A stretch of 21,646 nucleotides of DNA from an uncultured Victivallales bacterium (GCA_903834675.1 CAILKC010000572.1:1-21646), one strand, 5' to 3'. Shown: positions 7,920-15,352, numbered from the stretch's first letter. A program made the numbers and translations. Notes: generated from the letters alone by a model not told the origin.

Positions 7920-8813
7920 ATGCCGGACGTCAGAACGGAACGGTCGCCGGCCCAGGGGCACGGCGGCGATGGAGACGCGGGCACTGCCCACGATGCTGCT
8001 CTTGCCATGCATGGTGGGCGTGGTGGTGCCGGCGGGGCGTGGATCGCCCTTGCCAAGTCTGACTGGCGCCGCATCTGCGATGGAGTACCCGAGCGGGCTG
8101 GCGGGCTCCTGCTGGTGTGGACAGAACTGTTGATTCTCGCCAATGAGCAAGGCACGCTGTCGCCTGCACTCACCCGCGCAAGGCTGGCAGAACGCCTGCC
8201 CAGCAGGGGGAAGCGCTACCTGGCGTACTGCCTGGCCGATCTGCGCGAGCTTGGCCTGCTCACCTATGACGCGCCCTTGCGGGGCATGAACGGCCGGGCT
8301 GGTCCGACCGTCTACCACCTGAAGCCCGCGGCTGATCCAGTGTGCAACCCAATGCACACAGTGCACGGCGACGACCGCCCTCCCATTGCACAGCTCTCCA
8401 GAGTACAACAGGGAAACAAGAAGACCCCCCTCCCCCGGGCAACGCCGGGTGAGGCCTTCCTCCCTTTCGGTCCAGACGCATCCATGGGCCACCTGGAACG
8501 GCGGGTACCAAACGCCACCCGAAAGGCTGCCCGCGTCGACGCCAACAGCGCAACTATGCAGCGCATAGGCGCATGGTTCCGCCGGAAGCCTGCGACGCTC
8601 TGGTCACTGCAGGAGGCGGAGGCTCTGGAGTCGCTCGGAGTGATCGACGACGACGACCTGGTCGCGCTGGAGCGGTTCTACACCGCGGAGATCCCGGAGA
8701 ACGGGTTCCGCCGGCGCGAAGTGATCACGCTGCTGAACAACTGGAACGGCGAAGTCGACAAGGCTCGGCGCTGGGAGTCCGAAAGCGCTCGGCAGGAGCG
8801 CAACATCGTATGA
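7920..8813 (+). CDS. Winged-helix replication-initiator-like protein
   Basis: The 297-residue protein starts at ATG 7920 after a G-rich site (TAGGGGGCC). Residues 1-40 are Gly/Ala-rich and disordered. Residues about 40-135 (WIALAKSDWRRICDGV, LLLVWTELLILANEQG, RARLAERL, RYLAYCLADLRELGLLTY) look like a winged helix typical of phage and plasmid replication initiators or replisome organisers. A linker follows, and the C-terminal 80 residues are acidic and helical (LWSLQEAEALESLGVIDDDD, EVITLLNNWNGEVDKARRWE). The stop overlaps the ATG of the primase-helicase gene (ATGA), a common arrangement for initiator plus helicase pairs. The family assignment is by shape and context only. Confidence 0.6.
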   Translation: MPDVRTERSPAQGHGGDGDAGTAHDAALAMHGGRGGAGGAWIALAKSDWRRICDGVPERAGGLLLVWTELLILANEQGTLSPALTRARLAERLPSRGKRYLAYCLADLRELGLLTYDAPLRGMNGRAGPTVYHLKPAADPVCNPMHTVHGDDRPPIAQLSRVQQGNKKTPLPRATPGEAFLPFGPDASMGHLERRVPNATRKAARVDANSATMQRIGAWFRRKPATLWSLQEAEALESLGVIDDDDLVALERFYTAEIPENGFRRREVITLLNNWNGEVDKARRWESESARQERNIV

Positions 8814-10498
8814 GCAGCAGGACCTATGCAGACTACGGCATCGAGGTACCGGCGCATGGCGCAGGCGAGTGCCGCACGACCTGCCCCAAGTGCTCAGCCG
8901 GCAGAACCAAGTCGGGCGAGAAGTGTCTCGCCGTGAACCTCGACAAGCGGACGTGGTTCTGCCATCACTGCGGCGAGACAGGCGGGCTACCCGCAGAAAC
9001 GCACGCGGTGGATCCACACCGGCCCCGTGAACACGCAGCGAGTGTTGCCCAGGTCAAGCCCCGTCCCCTGTCCCAGGCAGCCCTGGCCTGGCTCGGGACG
9101 CGCGGCATATCGCAGGCGACTGCTGAGGCTGCTGGCGTTACCTCTGCCGACACCTACTTCCGGGACCTCGGCACGACTGAGGCGGTCGCGTTCGTGTACA
9201 CCAGCAACGGCGTTGCGGTCGGCGCCAAGTACCGCTCCGTCGCCGGCAAGGCCTTCAGCCAGAACCATGGCGGCTGCAAGAGTGCGTACCTGCACGACCT
9301 GGCCGCCGGGTGTGGCCAGGTCGTCATCACCGAAGGCGAGATCGACGCGCTCAGCGTCATGGAGTGCGACGTTCAGGGCGCCGTGAGCTGTCCTGAGGGC
9401 GCCCCGCCGGTCAACGCGAGAGCCGATGGGAAGCTGGAGTTCCTTGACGTCTCAGCCGACGTGTTCAAGGGCGCCGGCCGGATCATCCTCGCCATGGACA
9501 ACGACGAGCCGGGCATCCGCTGGCGTGACGCCATAGCCGAGCGCCTTGGGCCGGATCGCTGCTTCACTGTGGCCTGGCCGGCGGGATGCAAGGACGCGAA
9601 CGACGTCCTGGTCAAGCATGGCCGTGATGCCCTCCTCGCAGCCCTGCGCGATGCCAGGCCCTACCCTTGCCCCGGCCTGCACGAGCCCGACGAGTACGCC
9701 GCAGCTCTGCTGGCCCGACATGCCTCGCCGGCCAGGACGGGATACCCGACCGGATGGAAGAACCTGGATGCCTATCTGCGCATAGAGCCCGGCACCATGC
9801 ACATCGTGACCGGGATCCCCAGTTCCGGGAAGTCAGAATGGCTGGACGGGTTGGCGTTGAATACCGCCTCTCTGCATGGCTGGCGGTGGGCCATCTTCTC
9901 CCCCGAGAACTACCCGGTCGACCGGCACCTTGCCAAGCTCGTGGAGAAGCGCGTGGGCAGGCCATTCAGGGACATCCCTGCGAGCGAGGTGATGACCGCG
10001 TTGGCATGGGTACAGGAGCACTTCGTCTTCTTCAGCGAGGATGACCGGGGCATATCGGTTGAGCGGCTGGCCGGGCTGCTGAAGGCTGCCGTTGCCCGCT
10101 ATGGCATTCGCGGGGCCATCATCGACCCGTGGAACGAGATCGAGCACAGTCGTCCGCAGTACGTCAACGAGTCGGAGTACATAGGCTCGGCCCTGACGCT
10201 GCTGCGCAACCTCGCCAGGCGTGAAGGCTTCGCGCTGTTCATTGCGGCGCACCCGACGAAGATGGAACGCCAGGTCAGTGGCGACTACGGCGTCCCCACT
10301 CCCTACGACATCTCCGGCTCAGCCAACTGGCGCAACAAGGCCGACGTGTGCATCGCTGTGTGGCGGCCTTTGGCGAAGCCCGAACCGTGGGCGGATATCC
10401 ACATTCAGAAGGTCCGTTTCCGGGACGTGGGGCAGCTCGGCAAGTGCCGCCTGTACTGGCGCAAGGCGACAGGGTGTTTCGGCGACGCGGCGGAGTAG
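8810..10498 (+). CDS. Primase-helicase, T7 gp4/Twinkle-like (zinc finger, Toprim, RecA-like helicase)
   Basis: The start is ATG 8810, overlapping the previous stop; an upstream extension of the frame is not coding. The 562-residue protein has a zinc finger (CPKC 25-28 with CHHC 51-54), as in DNA primases, then a Toprim domain with VVITEGEIDAL (Glu175, Glu177, Asp179) and ILAMDNDEPG (Asp230, Asp232). The helicase half has Walker A GIPSSGKS (335-342), a Walker B-like stretch GAIIDPWNEIE and a sensor-like FIAAHPTK. The order and spacing match T7 gp4-type fused primase-helicases, which unwind and prime DNA during replication of phages and plasmids. The element can therefore probably replicate after excision. 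No DNA polymerase gene is present, so polymerase must come from the host or a helper. Confidence 0.87.
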   Translation: MSSRTYADYGIEVPAHGAGECRTTCPKCSAGRTKSGEKCLAVNLDKRTWFCHHCGETGGLPAETHAVDPHRPREHAASVAQVKPRPLSQAALAWLGTRGISQATAEAAGVTSADTYFRDLGTTEAVAFVYTSNGVAVGAKYRSVAGKAFSQNHGGCKSAYLHDLAAGCGQVVITEGEIDALSVMECDVQGAVSCPEGAPPVNARADGKLEFLDVSADVFKGAGRIILAMDNDEPGIRWRDAIAERLGPDRCFTVAWPAGCKDANDVLVKHGRDALLAALRDARPYPCPGLHEPDEYAAALLARHASPARTGYPTGWKNLDAYLRIEPGTMHIVTGIPSSGKSEWLDGLALNTASLHGWRWAIFSPENYPVDRHLAKLVEKRVGRPFRDIPASEVMTALAWVQEHFVFFSEDDRGISVERLAGLLKAAVARYGIRGAIIDPWNEIEHSRPQYVNESEYIGSALTLLRNLARREGFALFIAAHPTKMERQVSGDYGVPTPYDISGSANWRNKADVCIAVWRPLAKPEPWADIHIQKVRFRDVGQLGKCRLYWRKATGCFGDAAE

Positions 10499-10614
10499 GC
10501 AACATGGGGATCGACTACCTCGAAGGAAGGAGGGAAGGTGCATGATCATGTAGGCATCGGCATAGGATCGATACGGATCGGAACGTGAAACTGAGGCTAA
10601 CTGGAGGACTGAAC
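10499..10614 (+). other. Intergenic stretch with a possible 13-codon leader
   Basis: A short frame runs from ATG 10504 to TGA at 10543-10545 (MGIDYLEGRREGA), after GGAGTAGGC. At its end GGAAGGAGGGAAGG stands before ATGATCATGTAG, a three-codon frame behind a very strong ribosome-binding motif. Near-repeats of GGATCG(A/G) follow at 10565-10581. Either could be a leader that sets translation of the ParB-like gene, or chance. There is no stem with a T-run. Confidence 0.3.
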
Positions 10615-12063
10615 ATGAGTACGACGAACACCGCACCGGAAGCTGTGACCGCGGCAGCCAACACGGGCAGCGCCCTGCCGGCAGACAGGGCTGCAGGAGA
10701 TGAAGGGGCGTTCCCGAGTGCCCCCAGCGCTGACGCCGAGGCCCAGGCCCGCGAGCGCTTGCGCGAATGGGATGCCAAGCGACTGGTCGCGGCAGGCATC
10801 GCGCAGTACGAGGCCGGAGGGATCGCCGGCACGATCACCAGGTTCCTGGAGCCGAGCACGAACCCGCACCTTCGGCCCATCCTTGGAGAGACGGTACTCA
10901 GGGGCCTCCGTGCGCACGCACAACGGCCCGGCCTCGAGGATCTCATCGGCATCGTCAAGGCCATTCTGGGCGATGGCGACAAAGCGATGGAAGGCGCCCT
11001 CGCAGCGCCAGTCATGAAGCGGCCCCAGGGCCGGGGGCAGCAGAGCTCACACCCAGGGAGTGATGGCCACAGCGGCGCCCATACTACGTCGATCGAGCTG
11101 GACCAGATCATCTTCAACCCGCAACTGCAGCCACGCCAGAAGCAGGATGATGAGACTGTTCTGGAGTACGCCGACGCCATGGAAACCGGTGCTGAGTTCC
11201 CGCCGGTGATCGTCTTCCGCGACATTAACAGCGGAAGACTCGCCCTTGCCGATGGAGCCCACCGGGTGGCGGCGGCCCGTCGGGCCGGTTTCACCGCGAT
11301 CCGGGCTGAGGTGCGTAACGGGACGATGTGGGATGCGCTGCGCCATGCGCTGGGCTCGAACTCCGCTCACGGCCTGCGGCGCACCCGGGCCGACGTCGCC
11401 AAGGCCATCCGCTTGGCATACGACAACCGGTCGTTCCTCAGCCTGCCGGATGTCCCCAGCGCGCGGCTGATCGCTGATTTGGTGGGCTGCAGCGACAAGA
11501 CCGCGCAAGGTGAACTGCGGAGATTCCGCAGTTGGAAGACGGCGACGATCCGCACAGGCGCAGACGGGAAGGCGCGCTCCGTGCCGCAACCCAAGCCGAT
11601 CAAAGCCAAGGAGCCGCCGCCTGCTTCACAGGCACCACCGACCGAACCGGCTGCCCCGCCGCCATCCGCGCCGTCAGCAACTCCACAGCGCATTGCGCCG
11701 CAGGATCATAGGCAGCATGATGTACCTCCACCGCCCGACACCGCGGCGATCCCTGCGGCATCCGCCTCGGTGCTTCGCGTGCAGCAACCGGAACGCCAGA
11801 CCGCAAACCCAGGTGAGGATCTCTCGGGCGTGGTCCTCGGGACCCATGTCGATGAACGGGCCGGCCCTGACGGGGCGGACGATCCTGCTGCGGAGGACAT
11901 CCTGCGCCTGGTGGTGCAGGAGCTGGGCCGCGATGCGAGCGCTCCGGCGGGCAGGTGCGCCAGCGCCATCTGCGAGAAGATCCGCCTGTGCTATCCGGCC
12001 TTCTTCCGGCGCGCGCATGGCTTCTTCGCCCACGCGGCACTTCAGTTCAGTCCTGGTGTGTGA
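10615..12063 (+). CDS. ParB-domain protein with long Pro-rich tail
   Basis: The start is ATG 10615, eight bases after CTGGAGG; a GTG 30 bases upstream has no such site. The protein has 482 residues. Residues 1-155 are an Ala-rich, partly helical region that I do not recognise. Residues about 158-250 are a ParB/sulfiredoxin-fold nuclease-like domain (IELDQIIFNPQLQPRQ, then LADGAHRVAAARRAG at about 211-225, the ParB 'G-x-H-R-x-x-A' box). A helix-turn-helix follows (ADVAKAIRLAY, ARLIADLVGCSDKTAQGELR). A disordered Pro/Ala linker (about 325-400) leads to an acidic, helical end. ParB-domain proteins act in partition (CTP switch) or as DNA-modifying or regulatory proteins in mobile elements. No ParA gene is nearby, so a partition role is not proven. 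Confidence 0.78.
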   Translation: MSTTNTAPEAVTAAANTGSALPADRAAGDEGAFPSAPSADAEAQARERLREWDAKRLVAAGIAQYEAGGIAGTITRFLEPSTNPHLRPILGETVLRGLRAHAQRPGLEDLIGIVKAILGDGDKAMEGALAAPVMKRPQGRGQQSSHPGSDGHSGAHTTSIELDQIIFNPQLQPRQKQDDETVLEYADAMETGAEFPPVIVFRDINSGRLALADGAHRVAAARRAGFTAIRAEVRNGTMWDALRHALGSNSAHGLRRTRADVAKAIRLAYDNRSFLSLPDVPSARLIADLVGCSDKTAQGELRRFRSWKTATIRTGADGKARSVPQPKPIKAKEPPPASQAPPTEPAAPPPSAPSATPQRIAPQDHRQHDVPPPPDTAAIPAASASVLRVQQPERQTANPGEDLSGVVLGTHVDERAGPDGADDPAAEDILRLVVQELGRDASAPAGRCASAICEKIRLCYPAFFRRAHGFFAHAALQFSPGV

Positions 12064-12083
12064 CCGCTGATTTGCAGTCACGC

Positions 12084-12120
12084 AACAGCCCCCGGGGACC
12101 TCGACCGGGGGCTGTTCGTT
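12084..12120 (+). terminator. Rho-independent terminator after the mobile-element operon
   Basis: AACAGCCCCCGG (12084-12095) and CCGGGGGCTGTT (12105-12116) form a perfect 12-base stem with a nine-base loop, followed by a weak T-rich tail (CGTTTC). It lies 20 bases after the ParB-like gene stop and closes the + strand run that starts with the integrase. Confidence 0.8.
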
Positions 12121-12495
12121 TCTACACTGCCGCACGCCACGCCGCCCCCCTCCGCGGATGCGGGCCCGCACCGCCGGATCCCAAGGCTTCACCAGGGCGG
12201 CAGCCAGTCTCCCATGCCACGGCGGCCTCAGCTCTCTTGCGACCGTGCCCATTTCGGACTCCCGCATTCGGACTAATCGGGCGACACCGCATCCCATCCG
12301 GGGCCTGCCGCGGCCCTGCATCACCGCGCCGCGACCGCCACGCCGGCAGCCCGCGCCGGGTGGCGACCTGCGGCAACCGGGGGTTTTCCGACCATGGCGA
12401 CCGACCGGCGATCGGCGGCGACCGGCGGTCCTCCACGCATGGCGACCAACATCGCGTCGGGCCTCGATGCGGCGCCAACCAGGCACTAGGAGGCT
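12121..12495. other. Gene-free stretch with four GGCGACC motifs
   Basis: All frames here translate into Arg/Pro/Ala-rich sequence without ribosome-binding sites, so I see no gene. GGCGACC occurs at 12362, 12396, 12417 and 12441, the second and fourth copies within CATGGCGACC. Such short repeats downstream of a ParB-domain gene could be partition or iteron-like sites, but in DNA this GC-rich they may also be chance. Confidence 0.35.
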
Positions 12496-12600
12496 CCATT
12501 GGCAGTAGTCCGCCGGCCTTGACTACGCCTATGCTGCTGCCTTAAAGGCAGTAGGTCAGCGGCAGATCTACTGCCATTGGTGCCACTATTGGCGCCAATG
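12496..12600. repeat. Cluster of short direct and inverted repeats, possible origin or attachment region
   Basis: CCATTGGCAGTAG (12496-12508) is repeated inverted as CTACTGCCATTGG (12568-12580) with one mismatch. GGCAGTAG recurs directly at 12547-12554. GGCAGATCTACTGCC (12561-12575) is a near-palindrome with 5-base arms around ATCTA. ATTGGTGCCA (12576-12585) and ATTGGCGCCA (12588-12597) are near-direct repeats, the second inside the palindrome ATTGGCGCCAAT. This stretch is less GC-rich than its surroundings. The density of repeats beside a replication and integration module suggests an origin, a recombinase site or a right attachment site. No copy of any part was found near the integrase. Confidence 0.5.
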
Positions 12601-12955
12601 ACAGGCTCCTGGATGCCTGCCGAAGGCACCGGCTGACCACGGCGCCGGCAGGCGGATCAGGGGTGGGCCACGGGCTCGATATGCGCGCCCGGACCGTTCC
12701 TGATTCCGGCGGCCGGGTCGCGCGCGGGCCTGGTGCCCGGCGCGAAGGCCACGGCCTTGATTCGGGCGCCGAAGGCGGCGGTTCTCCTGACCGCCAGGCC
12801 CCCCTCTGCCGTGCCTGACGGCGAGACGAAAGTGGGCGTAACCGAGGGCTCTGGCAGCAGTCCGGTATCGATCTGGGGGTCTGCCGCATGGTTGGGGTCG
12901 CGTCGGGATCGCGTCCCGCCTGGACTCGCCGTTGCGTCGGCGGCGCTGTTAGCGT
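12601..12955. other. Gene-free stretch before the insertion sequence
   Basis: The sequence is GC-rich and translates into Ala/Arg/Pro/Gly-rich peptides on both strands. The longest + frame (from 12733) lacks a ribosome-binding site and family resemblance. I see no gene, RNA or strong hairpin here. Confidence 0.4.
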
Positions 12956-12965
12956 GTGGATAACC

Positions 12966-12984
12966 CCACGGCCTCTGGCCGTGG
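12966..12984. repeat. Left-end hairpin of the IS200-type element
   Basis: CCACGGCCTCTGGCCGTGG folds into a stem CCACGGCC/GGCCGTGG with a three-base loop. It is identical to the copy at 13623-13641. Confidence 0.8.
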
Positions 12985-13035
12985 ACCCTCAGAGGTTCGG
13001 ACCGGTGCTTGGTGGTTGAGGCGCAAGGGGAAAGG

Positions 13036-13086
13036 CATAGGTTCTTCCGTTGGTGAACCCCGCTGGTAACGGAGGAAGAACCTATG
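13036..13086 (+). promoter_or_regulatory. RNA hairpin over the transposase ribosome-binding site and start codon
   Basis: CATAGGTTCTTCCGTT (13036-13051) pairs with AACGGAGGAAGAACCTATG (13068-13086). The second arm holds the GGAGGAAG ribosome-binding site and the ATG itself, with one GGA unit bulged out. From IS200 work in Salmonella, such a leader stem-loop blocks translation and keeps transposition rare. The loop contains GGTGAACCCCGCTGG, which also has an inverted copy after the gene. Confidence 0.75.
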
Positions 13087-13515
13087 CACGAATGGCAAAG
13101 TCTATCCCATGTGAGGTGGGACTGCAAGTACCACGTGGTGTGGATCCCGAAGTACCGGCACAAGGTGCTGTACGGGAAGCTGCGGACGCACGTGGGCCGG
13201 CTGATCCGCGAACTGTGCCGGCAGCACGGAGTGGAACTGCTCGAAGGGCATGCGATGAGCGACCACGTGCACACGGTGCTGAGCATCCCGCCGAAGTTCA
13301 GCGTGGCGCGCGTCGTCGGGTTCGTGAAGGGCAAGAGCGCCGTGCGGATACACCGGGAGTTGCTGCACGAGCGGCGCATGACCGGGCTGCACTTCTGGGC
13401 TGCGGGGTACAGCGTGAGCACCGTAGGCATGGACGAGGAGGCGATACGCAAGTATGTCCGCGAGCAGGAGCAGGATGACCGGAACCTGGACCAGTTGGAG
13501 CTGGGCCTGAAATAG
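13084..13515 (+). CDS. tnpA: IS200-type Y1 (HUH) transposase TnpA
   Basis: The 143-residue protein has the usual length of this family. It is a single-strand DNA transposase with an HUH metal site and a single catalytic tyrosine. His61-Val62-His63 (SDHVHTVLSIPP) is the HUH motif, and Tyr124 with Gln128 (IRKYVREQEQ) is the nucleophile and the +4 Gln of the active-site helix. The N-terminal strand YHVVWIPKYRHKVLYG is also typical. The start ATG at 13084 follows GGAGGAAG. All key residues are present, so the element looks active or only recently inactive. It moves by peel-and-paste on single strands, usually at replication forks. Confidence 0.93.
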   Translation: MHEWQSLSHVRWDCKYHVVWIPKYRHKVLYGKLRTHVGRLIRELCRQHGVELLEGHAMSDHVHTVLSIPPKFSVARVVGFVKGKSAVRIHRELLHERRMTGLHFWAAGYSVSTVGMDEEAIRKYVREQEQDDRNLDQLELGLK

Positions 13516-13537
13516 GCTGCAGCCCAACGCAACAACC

Positions 13538-13610
13538 CCAGCGGGGTTCACCCTACGAGACCACCCCCTTCAAGGGGTTACCTAACGTGAAACGCCCCCC
13601 TCAGGGGGGC
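13538..13610. repeat. Right-end repeats and GC hairpins of the IS200-type element
   Basis: CCAGCGGGGTTCACC (13538-13552) is the exact inverse of 13051-13065 in the leader. CCCCTT-C-AAGGGG (13565-13577) and GCCCCCC-TCA-GGGGGGC (13594-13610) are two compact hairpins. The second could stop transcription although no T-run follows. Pairing of the first repeat with the leader loop could circularise or stabilise the transposase mRNA. Confidence 0.6.
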
Positions 13611-13622
13611 CGGCTACCCAAG

Positions 13623-13641
13623 CCACGGCCTCTGGCCGTGG
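13623..13641. repeat. Right-end hairpin of the IS200-type element
   Basis: This is an identical copy, in the same orientation, of the left-end palindrome at 12966-12984, so it marks the right subterminal transposase binding site. Confidence 0.8.
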
Positions 13642-13866
13642 TCGGTGACGCGCCTGTCCCCCACGATCATGCGGCAATCGGGCTCGCCCCGGGCGGTCCA
13701 GCCGGATGGCGGAGGCGGCGACCCGTCGTCGGCGGCGGGACGGCTGCCGGCGGGGTGGCGGTGGTCTCGGGCGAGGGGGTAGGGAGGGTAGGGGGGCTAT
13801 GGGCCGCGCCGAAAGGACCCGCCTTCTCATACTGCTCCAGCGCGGAAATGCGCTGCAGATTCGTCC

Positions 13867-13893
13867 AAAAAAAAATGCGGCCAGCCAACTGGC
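13867..13893 (-). terminator. Rho-independent terminator of the sigma-54 regulator gene
   Basis: Read on the - strand, GCCAG-TTGG-CTGGC (13893 down to 13880) is followed by CGCA and nine T residues (13875 down to 13867). It lies 16 bases after the stop codon of the regulator. The 13646-13866 stretch beyond it shows no gene. Confidence 0.8.
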
Positions 13894-13909
13894 AGCGGTT
13901 TCCAGACGA

Positions 13910-15265
13910 TCACGCCTGGCTACGGGATGTTAGCGTCGGGATCGCCATGGCCTTGAGTTTGCGGTAGAGGGTACTTTCGTTTATGCCCAGTTCGCGGGCT
14001 GCGGCGCGACGGTTGCCGCCCTGGCGGCGCAGTGCATCCTCGATCAGAGCGGCCTCCATCTGCTGCAGCGACAGCACCTGCCGGAAGGGGCTCGCAATCC
14101 CCGCGTCCGGCAGGCGTAGTTCCGGCGGCAGATGGCGCATCTCGATCAGGCCGCCCGGGCAGAGCACGAAGGCGTGCTCGACGATGTTCTCCAGTTCACG
14201 GATATTGCCGGGAAAGTCGTACTGCAGCAGGCGCGCGCGCACCTCGTCGGTCACGCCGGCAAGGTCGCGTCCCTGCAGACGGTTTAGTTTGGACACGAAG
14301 TGGTCCACCAGCAGCGGGATGTCCTCCCGGCGGTCGCGCAGCGCCGGCAGGTCGATACGGATGACGTGGATGCGGTAGAAGAGGTCGTCGCGGAAGGCGC
14401 CCTTGCGCACCAGACGGGCCAAGTCCTTGTTGCTGGCCGCGATCACACGGACGTCGGCCGCCACACTCTCGACCGCGCCGAGGGGTTCGAAGCAGCGTTC
14501 CTGCAGCACGCGCAGCAGTCGCACCTGCATGGCGGGCGAGACGTCGCCGATCTCATCCAGGAAGAGCGTGCCGCCCTTGGCCAGGGCAAAGCGTCCCGGC
14601 TTGTCTTTACGGGCCCCAGTGAAAGCCCCGGCGCAGTAGCCGAACAACTCCGACTCGAGCAGCGTGTCCGGCAGCGCCCCGCAGTTGATGGCGACAAACG
14701 GCTTACGGGCGCGGTGGGACAGGTTGTGGATGGCCCGCGCCACCAGTTCCTTCCCGGTGCCGCTGGCTCCCTGCACCAGGACCGTGCTGTCACTCTCGGC
14801 GATCTGCGGCAGGATGCGGAAGACGTCCCGCATGGTGGCACTGCGCCCGACGATGTCCGCGAAGGTGTAACTCGCCTCCAGTTCCTTGCGCAGTTCCTCC
14901 ACCTGGGTCAGGTCCCGAAACGTCTCCACACCGCCGATGACCTTGCCCTTGGCGTCACGCAGAATGGCCGTCGAGATCCGGATCGGCACTCGCCGGCCGT
15001 CGGCGTCGACGACGTAGACCGGTAGGTTCACCGCAGGATGGCCCGTGGCCAAGGTCGAACGCAGGGCGCAGGCTGTCTCGCAGATGCTGGCCCGCAGCAC
15101 CTCGCAGCAGGGCCTGCCGAGGGCCTCATCACGCCGCACCCCGACGATCCGCTCGGCCGCCCGGTTGAAGGACGTGATCCTCCACTCCAGATCGACCGTG
15201 AAGACACCCTCGTTGATGGAGTCGAGGATCACCTGTCGGTGGTCGCTGTCGTCGGTGCGGGCCAT
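13910..15265 (-). CDS. Sigma-54-dependent activator with Cys-containing PAS sensor (PAS-AAA+-Fis)
   Basis: The 451-residue bacterial enhancer-binding protein has three parts. A PAS domain (about 9-120) reads ILDSINEGVFTVDLEWRITS and FNRAAERIVG, with four Cys (53, 54, 62, 66) in CCEVLRASICETAC. An AAA+ domain (about 135-370) has Walker A GASGTGKE (166-173), the sigma-54 contact loop GAFTGA (213-218) and Walker B LFLDEIGD (234-241). A Fis-type helix-turn-helix stands at the end (NRRAAARELGINESTLYRKL). The Cys set suggests redox, metal or Fe-S sensing. There is no receiver domain, so it is a one-component sensor. It is divergent from the NifX/MinD cluster, whose first gene has a -24/-12 promoter, so it almost certainly controls that cluster, as DVU2106 does for the orp operons of Desulfovibrio vulgaris. 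Confidence 0.92.
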   Translation of the reverse strand: MARTDDSDHRQVILDSINEGVFTVDLEWRITSFNRAAERIVGVRRDEALGRPCCEVLRASICETACALRSTLATGHPAVNLPVYVVDADGRRVPIRISTAILRDAKGKVIGGVETFRDLTQVEELRKELEASYTFADIVGRSATMRDVFRILPQIAESDSTVLVQGASGTGKELVARAIHNLSHRARKPFVAINCGALPDTLLESELFGYCAGAFTGARKDKPGRFALAKGGTLFLDEIGDVSPAMQVRLLRVLQERCFEPLGAVESVAADVRVIAASNKDLARLVRKGAFRDDLFYRIHVIRIDLPALRDRREDIPLLVDHFVSKLNRLQGRDLAGVTDEVRARLLQYDFPGNIRELENIVEHAFVLCPGGLIEMRHLPPELRLPDAGIASPFRQVLSLQQMEAALIEDALRRQGGNRRAAARELGINESTLYRKLKAMAIPTLTSRSQA

Positions 15266-15323
15266 GTGCCTGATCCTGCCTGCAGACGGTTAGCCGAGAA
15301 CTTGCAGTCTGCCATATAACAAA

Positions 15324-15352
15324 GCATGTGATCATGCATAATGCAAGACATG
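15324..15352. promoter_or_regulatory. Palindromes in the divergent intergenic region, candidate activator site
   Basis: GCATG-TGAT-CATGC (15324-15337) and the overlapping TGCAT-A-ATGCA (15335-15345) lie about 100 bases before the -24/-12 promoter, with another CATGC at 15349-15353. This is the usual distance for an enhancer site of a sigma-54 activator. The region is AT-rich compared with its surroundings. The dyads are seen; the assignment is inferred. Confidence 0.5.

Larger units (their letters stand above)
12960..13645 (+). mobile_element. IS200-type insertion sequence (IS200/IS605 family), complete
   Basis: The element carries a single Y1 transposase gene and no tnpB. Identical imperfect palindromes CCACGGCCTCTGGCCGTGG stand at the left (12966-12984) and right (13623-13641) ends, in the same orientation, as expected for the subterminal hairpins that the transposase recognises in single-stranded DNA. 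The length of about 680-700 bases is normal for IS200. Further features are an internal inverted repeat (GGTGAACCCCGCTGG at 13051-13065, inverted copy at 13538-13552) and two GC hairpins near the right end (13565-13577 and 13594-13610). There are no target duplications, which is the rule in this family. Exact tips cannot be fixed without an empty site. Confidence 0.82.

Noticed and set aside
6416..8173. Long open frame on the - strand across the integrase end and the next genes
   Set aside because: It is antisense to clearly coding genes with full motifs, has no ribosome-binding site or family resemblance, and is expected from GC-rich codon use.
11955..12545. Open frame on the + strand after the ParB-like gene
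   Set aside because: It overlaps the ParB-like gene end and the terminator, and its protein is Arg/Pro/Ala filler with no ribosome-binding site.
5212..12960. Direct repeats that would mark attL and attR of the element
   Set aside because: I compared the sequence before the integrase with 12063-12960 by eye and found no convincing shared core, so no attachment site is called.
12733..12963. 76-codon open frame before the IS
   Set aside because: No ribosome-binding site, no recognisable family, and it runs into the IS end.
12657..13535. Open frame on the - strand over the IS and its left flank
   Set aside because: It is antisense to an intact transposase and crosses the left end of the IS, so it cannot be an old gene.
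13588..13620. GC hairpin as transposase gene terminator
   Set aside because: The stem is strong but no T-run follows, so it is listed only as part of the right-end repeats.
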